From contig NZ_CP039372.1 in NCBI RefSeq assembly GCF_005080685.1, positions 50,266 to 114,265 of the forward strand: a stretch of 64,000 bases of DNA. Direction: 5' to 3'. Both the position numbers and the translations under genes were made by a program. This DNA is from Pseudomonas putida. GTDB lineage: Bacteria; Pseudomonadota; Gammaproteobacteria; Pseudomonadales; Pseudomonadaceae. Below the pieces are notes generated by a model, which did not search any database, was not told where the DNA came from, and was given only the letters and a program-made list of their open reading frames with translations. Below, one piece after another: positions 18,718-26,251 of the stretch; within the stretch, counting starts at the first letter, position 1, and each line of letters begins with the position of its first letter.

Positions 18718-18737
18718 TGCGTACGTACGTACGTATG
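18718..18737. promoter_or_regulatory. Alternating TGCGTACGTACG operator, copy 1
   Basis: TGCGTACGTACGTACGTATG, a run of overlapping TACGTA palindromes, lies about 70 bp upstream of the gene at 18809. Related copies at 21433, 21852, 24996 and 48615 also precede genes. It is probably a repressor site at the promoter. Confidence 0.6.
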
Positions 18738-18764
18738 TTATTCTTTGTTTTGAAGCGTTCCTGC

Positions 18765-18800
18765 TTCCCCGGCGGCTACCGGGTTGAATTTCTCTAGGAG
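18765..18800 (+). promoter_or_regulatory. Leader hairpin with CGGCUA loop plus UCUAGGAG, copy 1
   Basis: Stem CCCGG/CCGGG closes a hexaloop CGGCTA at 18773-18778. After 12 bases comes TCTAGGAG (18793-18800), the ribosome site for the ATG at 18809. The same loop, closing GG/CC pairs and UCUAGGAG recur in three other leaders with different stem sequences. Confidence 0.65.
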
Positions 18801-18808
18801 TGCAGAAG

Positions 18809-19660
18809 ATGAATCCTGTGCAAATGGGCTTGAGTTTTGATGAAACTGTCGCTGAAGCTGCTTTCGGCGGTAGCGAGAGCTGGTGCTCGCCTGAATATAC
18901 CCATGATGCCTATAAGGCGATGCTTGACACTGCAGCTGCCCGATTGCATGACGTACCCGCCGAAGTCCGACCGCTGTTCGAGCAGAGCATCGAATCATGT
19001 CTTCAAGCATTGCTTCAGGAAAAGCGCTGCGGTACCGACACCGTTCAAACTGGCTCGTTTATGTGGCGATCGGCATTGCCTGTGTCCATGGACCAATGGG
19101 CGGATTTGTCATTCCTTGCAGACGCTGGTGGTGTGAATGGTTGCCGTTTCAAGCAGCGCCGCGCACCGCGCTCGCAAACCTTGGGCATCCATGTTCCTGG
19201 CGTCGGCTCAATAGTCGTGCAGGCCTGGCTGAAAAGCGCTGAACAGCGTTGCTGGTGTGAGTTCGTACCGTGGGAGTCGAGTTTCTTTCGGGCCAGTCAT
19301 CGTGACGTTGTCCACCTGCATAAGCTTGACTCTCACCGCTGGGATGGTGCTGTTTGCCCTGCAGCGTTCGCAGAGGCGGGCGACAAGGTCCCGACTGTTC
19401 CAACGGTGAAGGTTAATGGCCGACAATTTGTGATCATGGGCGCTTCATATTCCCGTGAGTTTCGGGATAGCCATGGTTGGACGTTCGTTCGGCATTGTGA
19501 CTGGCCGATGCAGACTTACAGCTATGCGGAGCTGTGCAAATTGTGGGATGCAGGTGTCCTGGAGCGAGGCGATTGCCGCGGCTTAATGGCCAAGGTGCAG
19601 GGGGAGCTGTGTGTAATGGCTGAGATGGTCATGCTCTACGACGATAAAGTCTTGCCGTAA
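18809..19660 (+). CDS. Hypothetical 283-residue protein of the replication region
   Basis: The start is the ATG at 18809, eight bases after the TAGGAG site of the leader element. A GTG at 18800 overlaps the ribosome site and is rejected. The product is a soluble protein rich in Trp, Cys and His (for example RCWCEF near residue 148), with no transmembrane segment and no domain I recognise. It heads a group with the WGR-like gene, the RPA initiator and the triple-repeat gene. It may have a role in plasmid replication or maintenance, but this is only positional. Confidence 0.7.
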   Translation: MNPVQMGLSFDETVAEAAFGGSESWCSPEYTHDAYKAMLDTAAARLHDVPAEVRPLFEQSIESCLQALLQEKRCGTDTVQTGSFMWRSALPVSMDQWADLSFLADAGGVNGCRFKQRRAPRSQTLGIHVPGVGSIVVQAWLKSAEQRCWCEFVPWESSFFRASHRDVVHLHKLDSHRWDGAVCPAAFAEAGDKVPTVPTVKVNGRQFVIMGASYSREFRDSHGWTFVRHCDWPMQTYSYAELCKLWDAGVLERGDCRGLMAKVQGELCVMAEMVMLYDDKVLP

Positions 19661-19673
19661 GCAGAGCGAAGCC

Positions 19674-19726
19674 CGGTCGGCGGCTACCGGTTCCGGGCTT
19701 CTACCAGAAATGAACTCGTCTAGGAG
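19674..19726 (+). promoter_or_regulatory. Leader hairpin with CGGCUA loop plus UCUAGGAG, copy 2
   Basis: GGCGGCTACC at 19679-19688 forms the CGGCTA hexaloop with a short G-U-containing stem, and GCCCGG/CCGGGC can form an outer stem. TCTAGGAG is at 19719-19726. Unlike the other copies, the spacing to the next ATG (19742) is 15 bases, and no TACGTA promoter repeat is present, so this copy acts inside a transcript. Confidence 0.55.
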
Positions 19727-19741
19727 CGTCTGGGTTCGCAC

Positions 19742-20008
19742 ATGATAACGACTGCAACCAGGTACCTCAACCGACCCTATTACGCTAGATGGGAACGTGG
19801 TGCGCGTTTCTACGAGCTGCGGATCCTCGTCGATCTGATTGGTCACACCGTGGCAATGCGGAACTGGGGAATCTCTGGAGAGCACGGTGTCGGTGAAATA
19901 CGAACCGTATTGGCCTCGGATGAGGCCTGCACAAAACTGATACACAGGGTGAGTCGGCAGCTGCACAAGCGTTGCTATCTACCTGTGTACAATGGCGGGA
20001 ACGCGTAA
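19742..20008 (+). CDS. WGR-domain-like small protein
   Basis: An 88-residue protein that consists of little more than a WGR-like domain: an aromatic/basic beta strand (YYARWERG), then FYELRILVD, then a WGI motif where the family usually has WGR, and a C-terminal helix with a Lys-rich end. WGR domains bind nucleic acids in PARP and MolR-type proteins. The stop codon overlaps the ATG of the RPA initiator (TAATG), so the two are translationally coupled, which suggests a role at the origin or in control of the initiator. Confidence 0.65.
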   Translation: MITTATRYLNRPYYARWERGARFYELRILVDLIGHTVAMRNWGISGEHGVGEIRTVLASDEACTKLIHRVSRQLHKRCYLPVYNGGNA

Positions 20009-20964
20009 TGATCGAGATGAAGATGGCCGATATGGCAGCGGAAGATGATAAGCCTCTCAAGAGAGGTCGAAAAGCGAACGTAGTACCCTACGTACAGACC
20101 GACATGTTCCAGGCGAACATTGTTGAATGGCCAGTTAAGGATGACCTGGCCAGCATGGAGTTTCCGCTTTTCAGCTTGTCGACCAAACCAGATACGAGCG
20201 TTCGTGAGTACAGCCAGCCCGGAACGAACAAGCGGGTACGCATCATCCCGCCAGTGATCGGTGCCGCCACCGTTTTCGACAAAGACCTATTGCTGTTCCT
20301 CGGATCGCAGATCATCGAGGCACGCAAAGCAGGGATGCCAATTTCCAAGCGCGTTAAGTTCGACACATACGATTTTTTGACAGGTACATCCCGCGATCCT
20401 GGTGGAAACGCGTATTCGAACGTCCTGGACATGCTTCGGCGATTAAAAGGGACTCAGCTCGAAACCAATATCGTTACTGGTGGTCAAGAGCAGACCAAGG
20501 GATTTGGCTGGATCGAGGACTACACCGTCACCAAGACCGCATCCAATGGCAAAGGCGTGTTGGAATGCGAAGTCGTGCTGTCAGAGTGGATCTACAACGC
20601 CTTCCTGCATTTTGAAGTGATGAGCATTGATCGGCGCTACTTTGGGCTGCGGATGCCTCTTGAACGGCGGTTATATGAACTCGCTCGTAAGCACTTGGGT
20701 AGCAAGATGATTTGGGCCGCGGACATTGTTGCGCTGCAGCAAAAATGTGGCTCAAAACAGAGCCTCACCCATTACAGAGCGGAGATCCGCAAGATTATTC
20801 AGCGAGACCTGTTGCCGGACTATCACATGGGGTTGGATACCAGTGTGAAGCCTCATCGGATCGTGTTCTACACGCGCGATGAGCAATCGCTCCTCGAGGA
20901 GCTGGCTGCCAAAGGGGAATTGGATTGGTTCGCTGCGCTTGAAAAGCGAGACATGGAGGGTTGA
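20008..20964 (+). CDS. Replication initiator protein A (RPA family)
   Basis: A 318-residue protein with the conserved core of RPA-family plasmid initiators, including MPLERRLYELARK (near residue 215) and winged-helix segments on both sides, preceded by a basic N-terminus. RPA proteins bind iterons and start plasmid replication. The iteron array at 14178-14462 is the obvious candidate target. The ATG overlaps the stop of the WGR-like gene, and the next gene starts immediately after the TGA (TGAATG). Confidence 0.85.
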   Translation: MIEMKMADMAAEDDKPLKRGRKANVVPYVQTDMFQANIVEWPVKDDLASMEFPLFSLSTKPDTSVREYSQPGTNKRVRIIPPVIGAATVFDKDLLLFLGSQIIEARKAGMPISKRVKFDTYDFLTGTSRDPGGNAYSNVLDMLRRLKGTQLETNIVTGGQEQTKGFGWIEDYTVTKTASNGKGVLECEVVLSEWIYNAFLHFEVMSIDRRYFGLRMPLERRLYELARKHLGSKMIWAADIVALQQKCGSKQSLTHYRAEIRKIIQRDLLPDYHMGLDTSVKPHRIVFYTRDEQSLLEELAAKGELDWFAALEKRDMEG

Positions 20965-21387
20965 ATGCCGGCGCGATCTAGGCTTGAGCAATACGATCAT
21001 TTGATGGGGGAACGGACTGACCAGGCCATTGCTGAATTAGCTGACTGCAGCACGGAAGCTGTTCGGCGGCGCAGGCTCAAGATTGGCAAAGAACGATTTG
21101 CCCTCGCCGAGTCCACCCCCCCTGCCCTTCTCAAGTATCAATATCTTCTAGCAAAGCGCCCTGTGGCTGAAATCGCCGAGCTCGCTGGCGTATCGGCCTA
21201 CTTCGTCATCAAGCGTATGAAGCAACTGGAGAAGCCCACCTTCAAGCGATCAGCAATCGCTAACTTCGACCATTTGCAGGGGGCGATGTCTGACCAGGCC
21301 TTGGCTGATCTTGCTGGCTGCTCAAAAGAGTGCGCACGGAGGCGTCGGCTCCAGCTAAATGTCTCAGCAAACCGCGACACCCGATAG
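20965..21387 (+). CDS. Triple-repeat HTH-like protein, putative DNA-binding regulator
   Basis: A 140-residue protein built from three tandem repeats of about 45 residues (about 6-45, 48-92 and 93-132). Each begins with a Y/F-D/Q-x-L segment, then an (A/V)-(I/L)-A-x-LA helix, a C/V-S turn and a recognition-like helix ending in RRR or KRM. This looks like three small homeodomain- or HTH-type units. A paralog with the same layout lies at 48085-48486. The start is fused to the RPA stop, so it is cotranslated with the initiator. A regulatory role is inferred. Confidence 0.65.
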   Translation: MPARSRLEQYDHLMGERTDQAIAELADCSTEAVRRRRLKIGKERFALAESTPPALLKYQYLLAKRPVAEIAELAGVSAYFVIKRMKQLEKPTFKRSAIANFDHLQGAMSDQALADLAGCSKECARRRRLQLNVSANRDTR

Positions 21388-21405
21388 AAAAACTAGCCGA
21401 GTCGT

Positions 21406-21419
21406 CGTATATCGCCGAC
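21406..21419 (+). repeat. Outlying iteron copy
   Basis: CGTATATCGCCGAC matches the origin iteron consensus exactly. It lies between the initiator operon and the TACGTA promoter element of the gene at 21524, where an initiator bound to it could affect transcription. Confidence 0.55.
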
Positions 21420-21432
21420 AAATAGTGTTGTA

Positions 21433-21450
21433 TGCGTACGTACATACGTA
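21433..21450. promoter_or_regulatory. TGCGTACGTACATACGTA operator, copy 2
   Basis: An 18-bp alternating TACGTA-type element, 14 bp downstream of the outlying iteron and about 35 bp upstream of the leader hairpin at 21480. It is the presumed promoter-operator of the gene at 21524. Confidence 0.6.
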
Positions 21451-21479
21451 TAGTGTGTGTAAGGAAACCCACCGAGTTG

Positions 21480-21516
21480 TGCCTGGCGGCTACCAGGCTA
21501 ACCAAGCGTCTAGGAG
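21480..21516 (+). promoter_or_regulatory. Leader hairpin with CGGCUA loop plus UCUAGGAG, copy 3
   Basis: A perfect 6-bp stem GCCTGG/CCAGGC encloses CGGCTA (21487-21492). TCTAGGAG lies at 21509-21516, seven bases before the ATG at 21524. This is the cleanest of the four copies. Confidence 0.7.
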
Positions 21517-21523
21517 CAATATC

Positions 21524-21838
21524 ATGAAGCGCATTTCGCTATGGTCCGTTGATCGCGACGATACCCTCCACATCGATGATGAAATCAAAAAACTGGAAGA
21601 AGCCCATTCAGTAATGATCTCCGCGAATCGTGCCCTAGTAGAGGGCGATGATTTGGGCCTTACTCGTTTGGGATTCGATAGTGACCACATCGACGATCTG
21701 AAAGTGCGTCATTCCGAGGGTAAACCAGGCTTTCCTGCATATGTCTTGCGCAACCTCCAGGACACTATCCAACAGCTGTCCGACTTGAAGCGTGGCGCCA
21801 ATGACGGCCGCGGTGCGAGGTTGGTTGAGCAGCAGTAA
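21524..21838 (+). CDS. Hypothetical 104-residue protein
   Basis: The start is fixed by TCTAGGAG seven bases upstream. An upstream extension of the frame lies over the leader and promoter and is rejected. The product is acidic and helical, with several Asp-rich segments (DRDDTLHIDDE near the start) and no membrane segment. No known family is recognised. It is controlled by both the TACGTA operator and the hairpin leader. Its role in the plasmid is unknown. Confidence 0.65.
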   Translation: MKRISLWSVDRDDTLHIDDEIKKLEEAHSVMISANRALVEGDDLGLTRLGFDSDHIDDLKVRHSEGKPGFPAYVLRNLQDTIQQLSDLKRGANDGRGARLVEQQ

Positions 21839-21851
21839 GGGGCTTAAATGA

Positions 21852-21879
21852 TGCGTACGCATTGTACGTGCGTACGTAT
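21852..21879. promoter_or_regulatory. TGCGTACGCATTGTACGTGCGTACGTAT operator, copy 3 (two half-elements)
   Basis: Two alternating elements, TGCGTACGCA and TACGTGCGTACGTAT, lie about 60 bp upstream of the ribbon-helix-helix gene. A site in front of a small DNA-binding gene is what autoregulation would need. Confidence 0.6.
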
Positions 21880-21938
21880 CTATAAATAAGCAAACGGTTT
21901 ATCATTGTCGCGACTTCAATCCATATGGGGGCCTGTTC

Positions 21939-22130
21939 ATGGCATCACGTAAAGACGCTGCGCCAGCACCTTCGCAACCTAAGCGGAGCGCCAAAACGAT
22001 CACCATGCGCGACGACTACCATGAGCGCCTTCGCAAGCAGGCATTCGAACAAAACACTGCTATGTCATTCCTGATCGAGCAGGCACTTGAGATGATGTGG
22101 GGCATCGAGTCAACTCCACCCACGAAGTAA
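21939..22130 (+). CDS. Ribbon-helix-helix protein, candidate repressor
   Basis: A 63-residue protein with a disordered basic N-terminus (about 20 residues) and an Arc/ParG-like core: a beta strand AKTITM followed by two helices (residues about 28-37 and 42-56). Such proteins dimerise and bind tandem repeats through the strand. Its promoter carries the alternating TACGTA element found at four other promoters, so it may be the common repressor of that set. It also lies just upstream of parA, so a ParG-like partition accessory role is the main alternative. Confidence 0.7.
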   Translation: MASRKDAAPAPSQPKRSAKTITMRDDYHERLRKQAFEQNTAMSFLIEQALEMMWGIESTPPTK

Positions 22131-22266
22131 CCCCTCAAAGCGGGTTCGCAATGAGCCCTGCTTAGCGCCTTTTTGCCACAAATCCCCTCCCCCTCCCCTT
22201 TCAGATGCTCTCAGCCTTCGCTTGCTGCGGCGTAGGCGCCTGCGCGAGTGCTTGGGCCGCTCATAT

Positions 22267-22283
22267 CGTTGCTACTAGCAACA
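22267..22283. repeat. parS-like palindrome, copy 1
   Basis: CGTTGCTACTAGCAACA, one base from the consensus TGTTGCTA(C/G)TAGCAACA, lies about 120 bp upstream of the parA start. Confidence 0.7.
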
Positions 22284-22297
22284 CAATCGGCCAAAAG

Positions 22298-22337
22298 ATT
22301 CAGGTTATCAGGCTAAAAAATGAAAATAACCTGAATT
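22298..22337. promoter_or_regulatory. Inverted repeat upstream of parA, probable autoregulatory operator
   Basis: ATTCAGGTTAT at 22299-22309 and its exact inverse ATAACCTGAAT at 22326-22336 are separated by 16 bp and end 63 bp before the parA ATG. ParA proteins with an N-terminal HTH domain commonly repress their own promoter, so this is the likely site. Confidence 0.55.
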
Positions 22338-22399
22338 CCACGGTTTACAACAGGAGTTCAGGATCTATACTGAATGCAACAGCAAAACGGAGAAGTGCT

Positions 22400-23539
22400 A
22401 TGAACTCGAATGTGGAAATGGTCGAAGATGTTGCAACCTACGTGGATTTCAATGAGTTGTTTTTCACGCCCCGTTTCGCCGCGGACTGCTTTGGCCTTAC
22501 GACTCGGCGCCTGAAAGACATCGAAGAATCGAACAACATCGAGATCCGTCGTGTGCCGCGCGGAACCGTGACCTCCCGGGTTTATACGCCATCGGACCTT
22601 TTCGATTTGGCAGCACTTCGCCGTGAACTTGGTCACTTGAAGGGCTTGGCGCGCCAGGTGGTCATGTCCACCTACATCTCGAAGGGTGGCACCAACAAAA
22701 CCACCACAGCGGTCGGCCAGGCCATTACCTGTTCTCTCGCCGGGTTGCGCGTTCTTTTGGTCGACAATGATCCCCAGGGTGATACGTCGAGCATGCTCGG
22801 CTACGACCCGGACGCTACTCCAGAAGATCTGCAGGAGCTTGGAATTCCTGCTGACCGCATCGTTGATGGTCACCTCGGCCACTTGATCAGCCCAATGCTT
22901 CGCATGCGTTCGTTCCAACCCAAAACGCTTGATGAAGTCATCAAGAAACCCTTTGGTGAAAATGGCCCCCACCTGATCCCAGCCGACGCATCGCTAGAAG
23001 ACCTGGGCGTGGCGTTGGACGCAGCCAATAATTCGGATATGTGGTACGCGAAGTGGGTTGAAGATGGTAAAGCCGGCAAGATTTCAGGCTGCGACCTATC
23101 GCAATACGACGTCATCATTTTCGATAACGCCCCCGCAGGCTCGCGCCTGACCAAGAACTCGGTAGCGGCAAGCGATCTGCTCATGAGCCCAGTTCGAATG
23201 GACAAATTCTCATTCAAGGCGATCTTGCGACTGCATGACTGGTGCGCTGGTTTCGCACGCGAATACGGTTTCGCCCCTGAACTGGTAGCTGTGCCGACCA
23301 TGTTTGCAAAGGGGCGTCCTCGGATGTTGAACAACCTGTACAGACTGAACCAGCTTTTCCCAGGTCGCGTGACAGAGGAAAAGATTTATCACTCTGCAGA
23401 CTATGTGAACTCCCTCGATGACGGTGTCCCCCTGATGTTCTGGAAGGGTGCTAATCGGGACACCATCGACAACGCTCGCGCAGTGCATGCCGAGGTTCTG
23501 GAGAAGATCCGCCGTGTTGCTGCTCAGCCCCAAGAGTGA
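22400..23539 (+). CDS. parA: ParA partition ATPase with N-terminal DNA-binding domain
   Basis: The ATG at 22400 is chosen because GGAG lies just upstream. The frame extends further but only across the operator. The 379-residue product has a MerR/HTH-like N-terminal region (about residues 15-85), then the deviant Walker A SKGGTNKTT (about 99-107), Walker A' VDNDPQGD and Walker B IFDNAPAGS. This is the large type Ia ParA arrangement that both moves the plasmid and represses its own operon. parB follows 124 bp later, after four parS-like sites. Confidence 0.92.
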   Translation: MNSNVEMVEDVATYVDFNELFFTPRFAADCFGLTTRRLKDIEESNNIEIRRVPRGTVTSRVYTPSDLFDLAALRRELGHLKGLARQVVMSTYISKGGTNKTTTAVGQAITCSLAGLRVLLVDNDPQGDTSSMLGYDPDATPEDLQELGIPADRIVDGHLGHLISPMLRMRSFQPKTLDEVIKKPFGENGPHLIPADASLEDLGVALDAANNSDMWYAKWVEDGKAGKISGCDLSQYDVIIFDNAPAGSRLTKNSVAASDLLMSPVRMDKFSFKAILRLHDWCAGFAREYGFAPELVAVPTMFAKGRPRMLNNLYRLNQLFPGRVTEEKIYHSADYVNSLDDGVPLMFWKGANRDTIDNARAVHAEVLEKIRRVAAQPQE

Positions 23540-23540
23540 G

Positions 23541-23649
23541 TGTTGCTACTAGCAACAGGGCTCATATTCTCAAAGGTGTTGCTACTAGCAACACGCAACG
23601 ATTTTGTTGCTAGTAGCAACAGCAGATTGGAGTGTTGCTAGTAGCAACA
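23541..23649. repeat. Cluster of four parS-like palindromes
   Basis: Four copies of TGTTGCTA(C/G)TAGCAACA lie at 23541-23557, 23577-23593, 23605-23621 and 23633-23649. The first two have C at the centre and the last two G, so they are the same site in opposite orientation. They fill the parA-parB gap and are the likely ParB-binding centromere. Confidence 0.85.
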
Positions 23650-23663
23650 CAGGAGGGTGATTA

Positions 23664-24659
23664 ATGAAATCCACCGACTACCCAGGCAAGCCAAGCACGG
23701 CAATGGCATCACTGCGCAAGCCTACGGAAATGCCGCCAACCACAGGTAGCCGTGGCAGCAGGGCGGCGATGCTCCAGCAGGCCATGGGATCTGAGCATGA
23801 GACTGATAACAAGCATCTCATTGCTCAAGGCGCTCAAGAAGGTCAACTCATACTCAAGGACGAATGGCTCGAGGAGGTCCTGGTTGAGCAGATCGATCCC
23901 TCGCCGTATCAGCCAAGGATGTTCTTCGATCAAGCCAAGCTTGAAGAGCTCGCTGGCTCGATTGACTCTGTGGGCCTGGGTAAACCGATTACAATCCGGC
24001 CTGTAGGGGAGCGTTTCGAGCTTATCGGCGGTGAATGCCGATGGCGGGCTCACAAAATGCTGGGTCGCGACAAAATCATGGCTCATGTAAAGCCAATGTC
24101 AGACGACATGGCGATGCTTTTGGCAATCACCGACAACCTCCAAAATGAGCTCACTGATTACGAAAAAGCTGTGAGTTATCAGCGATACATGCTGAAAGGC
24201 GCTGATAAAAGCCAGCGGGCATTGGCTCGACGCCTTGGTGTAGATCACACAGTCGTGAACCGCTGCCTTGACCTTATTCAGCTGCCCGAACAGATCAAGG
24301 AAATTCTGGACACCAAACCCCATTTGATTACAGCGAACTATGCGAAAAAGTTTGTAGAGCATTCAAAGGCGGATGTGAACATCGTCCATCGCATTGTGAT
24401 TCAAATGGCCGAGAAGGGGACTGGCCAGGAGGCCGCGCTTCGCATGATTGGGCAGAAGCTTGCTGCTTGTAGCGGTCCTAAGCCCATGATGGCAGAACCT
24501 CGGAAGCTGCAAGGGGTTGGCTCAGTTCGTTTGAATGGGCGCAAGCTTGAATTCAAGATCGATAAGGAAGTGGACCCTCAGAAAATCATGGACAAGCTCG
24601 CAGCTTTCCTTGATTCGATTGATGCTTCTGAATTTGCGACACAAGGCACGCGAAATTGA
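23664..24659 (+). CDS. parB: ParB partition protein
   Basis: A 331-residue protein starting 8 bases after AGGAGG. An N-terminal ParA-interacting segment (about 1-75) precedes the ParB/Sulfiredoxin-fold nuclease-like domain (about 75-165, with the GGECRWRAHK and ITDNLQNELTD motifs), then an HTH (about 180-215) and a C-terminal dimerisation region. It would bind the parS-like palindromes on both sides of parAB and, with ParA, separate plasmid copies. No oddities. Confidence 0.93.
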   Translation: MKSTDYPGKPSTAMASLRKPTEMPPTTGSRGSRAAMLQQAMGSEHETDNKHLIAQGAQEGQLILKDEWLEEVLVEQIDPSPYQPRMFFDQAKLEELAGSIDSVGLGKPITIRPVGERFELIGGECRWRAHKMLGRDKIMAHVKPMSDDMAMLLAITDNLQNELTDYEKAVSYQRYMLKGADKSQRALARRLGVDHTVVNRCLDLIQLPEQIKEILDTKPHLITANYAKKFVEHSKADVNIVHRIVIQMAEKGTGQEAALRMIGQKLAACSGPKPMMAEPRKLQGVGSVRLNGRKLEFKIDKEVDPQKIMDKLAAFLDSIDASEFATQGTRN

Positions 24660-24662
24660 GCA

Positions 24663-24696
24663 TGGCCAAGCCCGCCCCGATCGGGGTGGGTTCAAT
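24663..24696. terminator. GC-rich hairpin after parB
   Basis: CCCGCCCCGATCGGGGTGGG forms a strong near-perfect stem directly after the parB stop. It lacks a clear U-run, so it may be an mRNA-stabilising hairpin or a weak terminator. Confidence 0.35.
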
Positions 24697-24716
24697 CAGC
24701 TAACGGAGCGAAACGC

Positions 24717-24956
24717 ATGGGAATGCCTAGTGAACCACATCACGTCAGGTACGTTCTGAGCCTGGCTAGGCAATGTCCGTTTCCAGACTGGCTCTTGCTA
24801 GAGCTGCCAAGCGGCGAGTGGGGTGCATTCTGGCAAGCAGGGCTTGATGGAACATGGGCGACCGCTGTGTGGGAGGGGGATTTTACCGCGTGCTCGTTGG
24901 TGCATGCTGATAGACAAGTAGTGCTTAGCCACATGGAAAAGTACCAGACAATGTAA
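24717..24956 (+). CDS. Hypothetical 79-residue protein
   Basis: The ATG at 24717 follows ACGGAG. The product is a small, Trp-rich soluble protein ([15 protein letters not shown] near residues 25-39), without a known domain. It lies 57 bp after parB and may be cotranscribed with it. Composition and ribosome site support coding, but there is no functional clue. Confidence 0.55.
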
Positions 24957-24995
24957 CTCGGGCCAGCGTGGCATACTCGCATTAATATCATTGAA

Positions 24996-25014
24996 TGCGT
25001 ACGTACGTACGTGT
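24996..25014. promoter_or_regulatory. TGCGTACGTACGTACGTGT operator, copy 4
   Basis: An alternating TACGTA element about 35 bp upstream of the leader hairpin of the methyltransferase-like gene, in the same position relative to the hairpin as copies 1 and 2. Confidence 0.6.
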
Positions 25015-25036
25015 AAAATGTTCTTGTGTTAGACAT

Positions 25037-25084
25037 CCTGCAGGCGAGGCGGCTACCTCCCCTGCAGGCCCACCAGTCTAGGAG
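25037..25084 (+). promoter_or_regulatory. Leader hairpin with CGGCUA loop plus UCUAGGAG, copy 4
   Basis: Stem GCAGG-C-GAGG / CCTC-C-CCTGC (nine pairs, one C-C mismatch) encloses CGGCTA at 25050-25055. TCTAGGAG at 25077-25084 lies seven bases before the ATG at 25092. The stem sequence differs completely from copy 3, yet pairing is kept. Confidence 0.7.
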
Positions 25085-25091
25085 CAAGAGC

Positions 25092-26207
25092 ATGAATGGT
25101 TTTTCTCCCGTCCGATCTTCCCCAAGCAGTGCCCCAGAGCATCAGCGCTCACTCACACCAATTCCAGTGAGCCAATTTGTGACCCCATATGCTTCAGTTC
25201 TTCAGCAAATGTCGGAGGAGGGCGTTCATCGCCTATTCACAGCCCCTTTGGCAAGAGAGGTTATCCGACTCAGCGCCAAGGCTCGGACTCACGGCATGCT
25301 GTCCCTGGACGATGCTGCTGATGTCATCAGCACCTGGAGACAAGAGGCTGTGTCTCAAGGTTCGACGGGCGATAACAGCGATAAAGTTGTGCTGTCGCTG
25401 TTTGATAAGAGCGGGCAATGGTCTGACCCTTGGGTTGAGGCCGGCTACCAGGTATACCGGTTTGATATTCAAGACAACCCAGAGCTGGGTGACGTCAGCA
25501 AATTCGACGTTGAGTTCTTCATGGAGTACTTCGGCGACTTCGAAGGGGCAGAGGTGTACGCGATCATCGCAGCTTGCCCTTGCACTGATTTTGCGAACTC
25601 AGGGGCAAGGCACTTTGCAGCCAAGGATCTCGATGGGCGCACTGCGGCCTCAATAGAGCTGGTTCATCAGACTCTGCGACTGGTCGAGTATTATCGGCCG
25701 TCGATCTGGGCGATTGAAAATCCAGTAGGTCGAATCGAGAAGCTAGCTGGTCTTCCACCGTGGCGCCTCAGCTTCAACCCCTGCGATCTCGGCGAGCCTT
25801 ACACGAAGAAAACCCTCATATGGGGCCGCTTCAACGCAGACTTACCCGTTGCACCTGTCCATCCCACCGAGGGCTCAAAAATGCACACGCAGTACGGTGG
25901 GAGCAGCCTGGCCACGAAGAATGCACGTAGCGTGACACCAGCAGGATTTGCTTACGCCTTCTTCATGGCCAACAACGCCTATCACCATCCAGCCTTGGAA
26001 ATTGCCGGGAAATATGACCGCATCGATCCTCGGCTCCTATCGATGGCCATTGAGAACGGTTTGAAGCTTCAAGATCTCTCCAACCTCTTGGACGATGCCT
26101 ACTATGACTGCGATGACGATGCCGTGACCAAGCTGTTGAGTGACCTTCTGGTCGAAAAGTCCTTTTCGGTGGTCGAGTCCACCGGGCAATTGGCAATGCT
26201 GATCTAG
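25092..26207 (+). CDS. DNA (cytosine-5) methyltransferase-like protein
   Basis: A 371-residue protein. The region from about residue 100 has a Rossmann-like start (VVLSLFDKSGQW), a Pro-Cys motif (ACPCTDFANSG, motif IV with the catalytic Cys), AIENPVGR (motif VI, ENV-like) and KKTLIWGRF (motif VIII-like), in C5-methyltransferase order. The target-recognition domain is small, as in phage- and plasmid-borne enzymes. No restriction partner is adjacent, so it is either an orphan modification enzyme (self-protection in a new host) or a diverged relative. Expression is under the TACGTA operator and hairpin leader. Confidence 0.75.
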   Translation: MNGFSPVRSSPSSAPEHQRSLTPIPVSQFVTPYASVLQQMSEEGVHRLFTAPLAREVIRLSAKARTHGMLSLDDAADVISTWRQEAVSQGSTGDNSDKVVLSLFDKSGQWSDPWVEAGYQVYRFDIQDNPELGDVSKFDVEFFMEYFGDFEGAEVYAIIAACPCTDFANSGARHFAAKDLDGRTAASIELVHQTLRLVEYYRPSIWAIENPVGRIEKLAGLPPWRLSFNPCDLGEPYTKKTLIWGRFNADLPVAPVHPTEGSKMHTQYGGSSLATKNARSVTPAGFAYAFFMANNAYHHPALEIAGKYDRIDPRLLSMAIENGLKLQDLSNLLDDAYYDCDDDAVTKLLSDLLVEKSFSVVESTGQLAMLI

Positions 26208-26251
26208 GTAGACGCCTGATCCGCCTAGTGCGCCGGGCGGATCTTTCCAAG

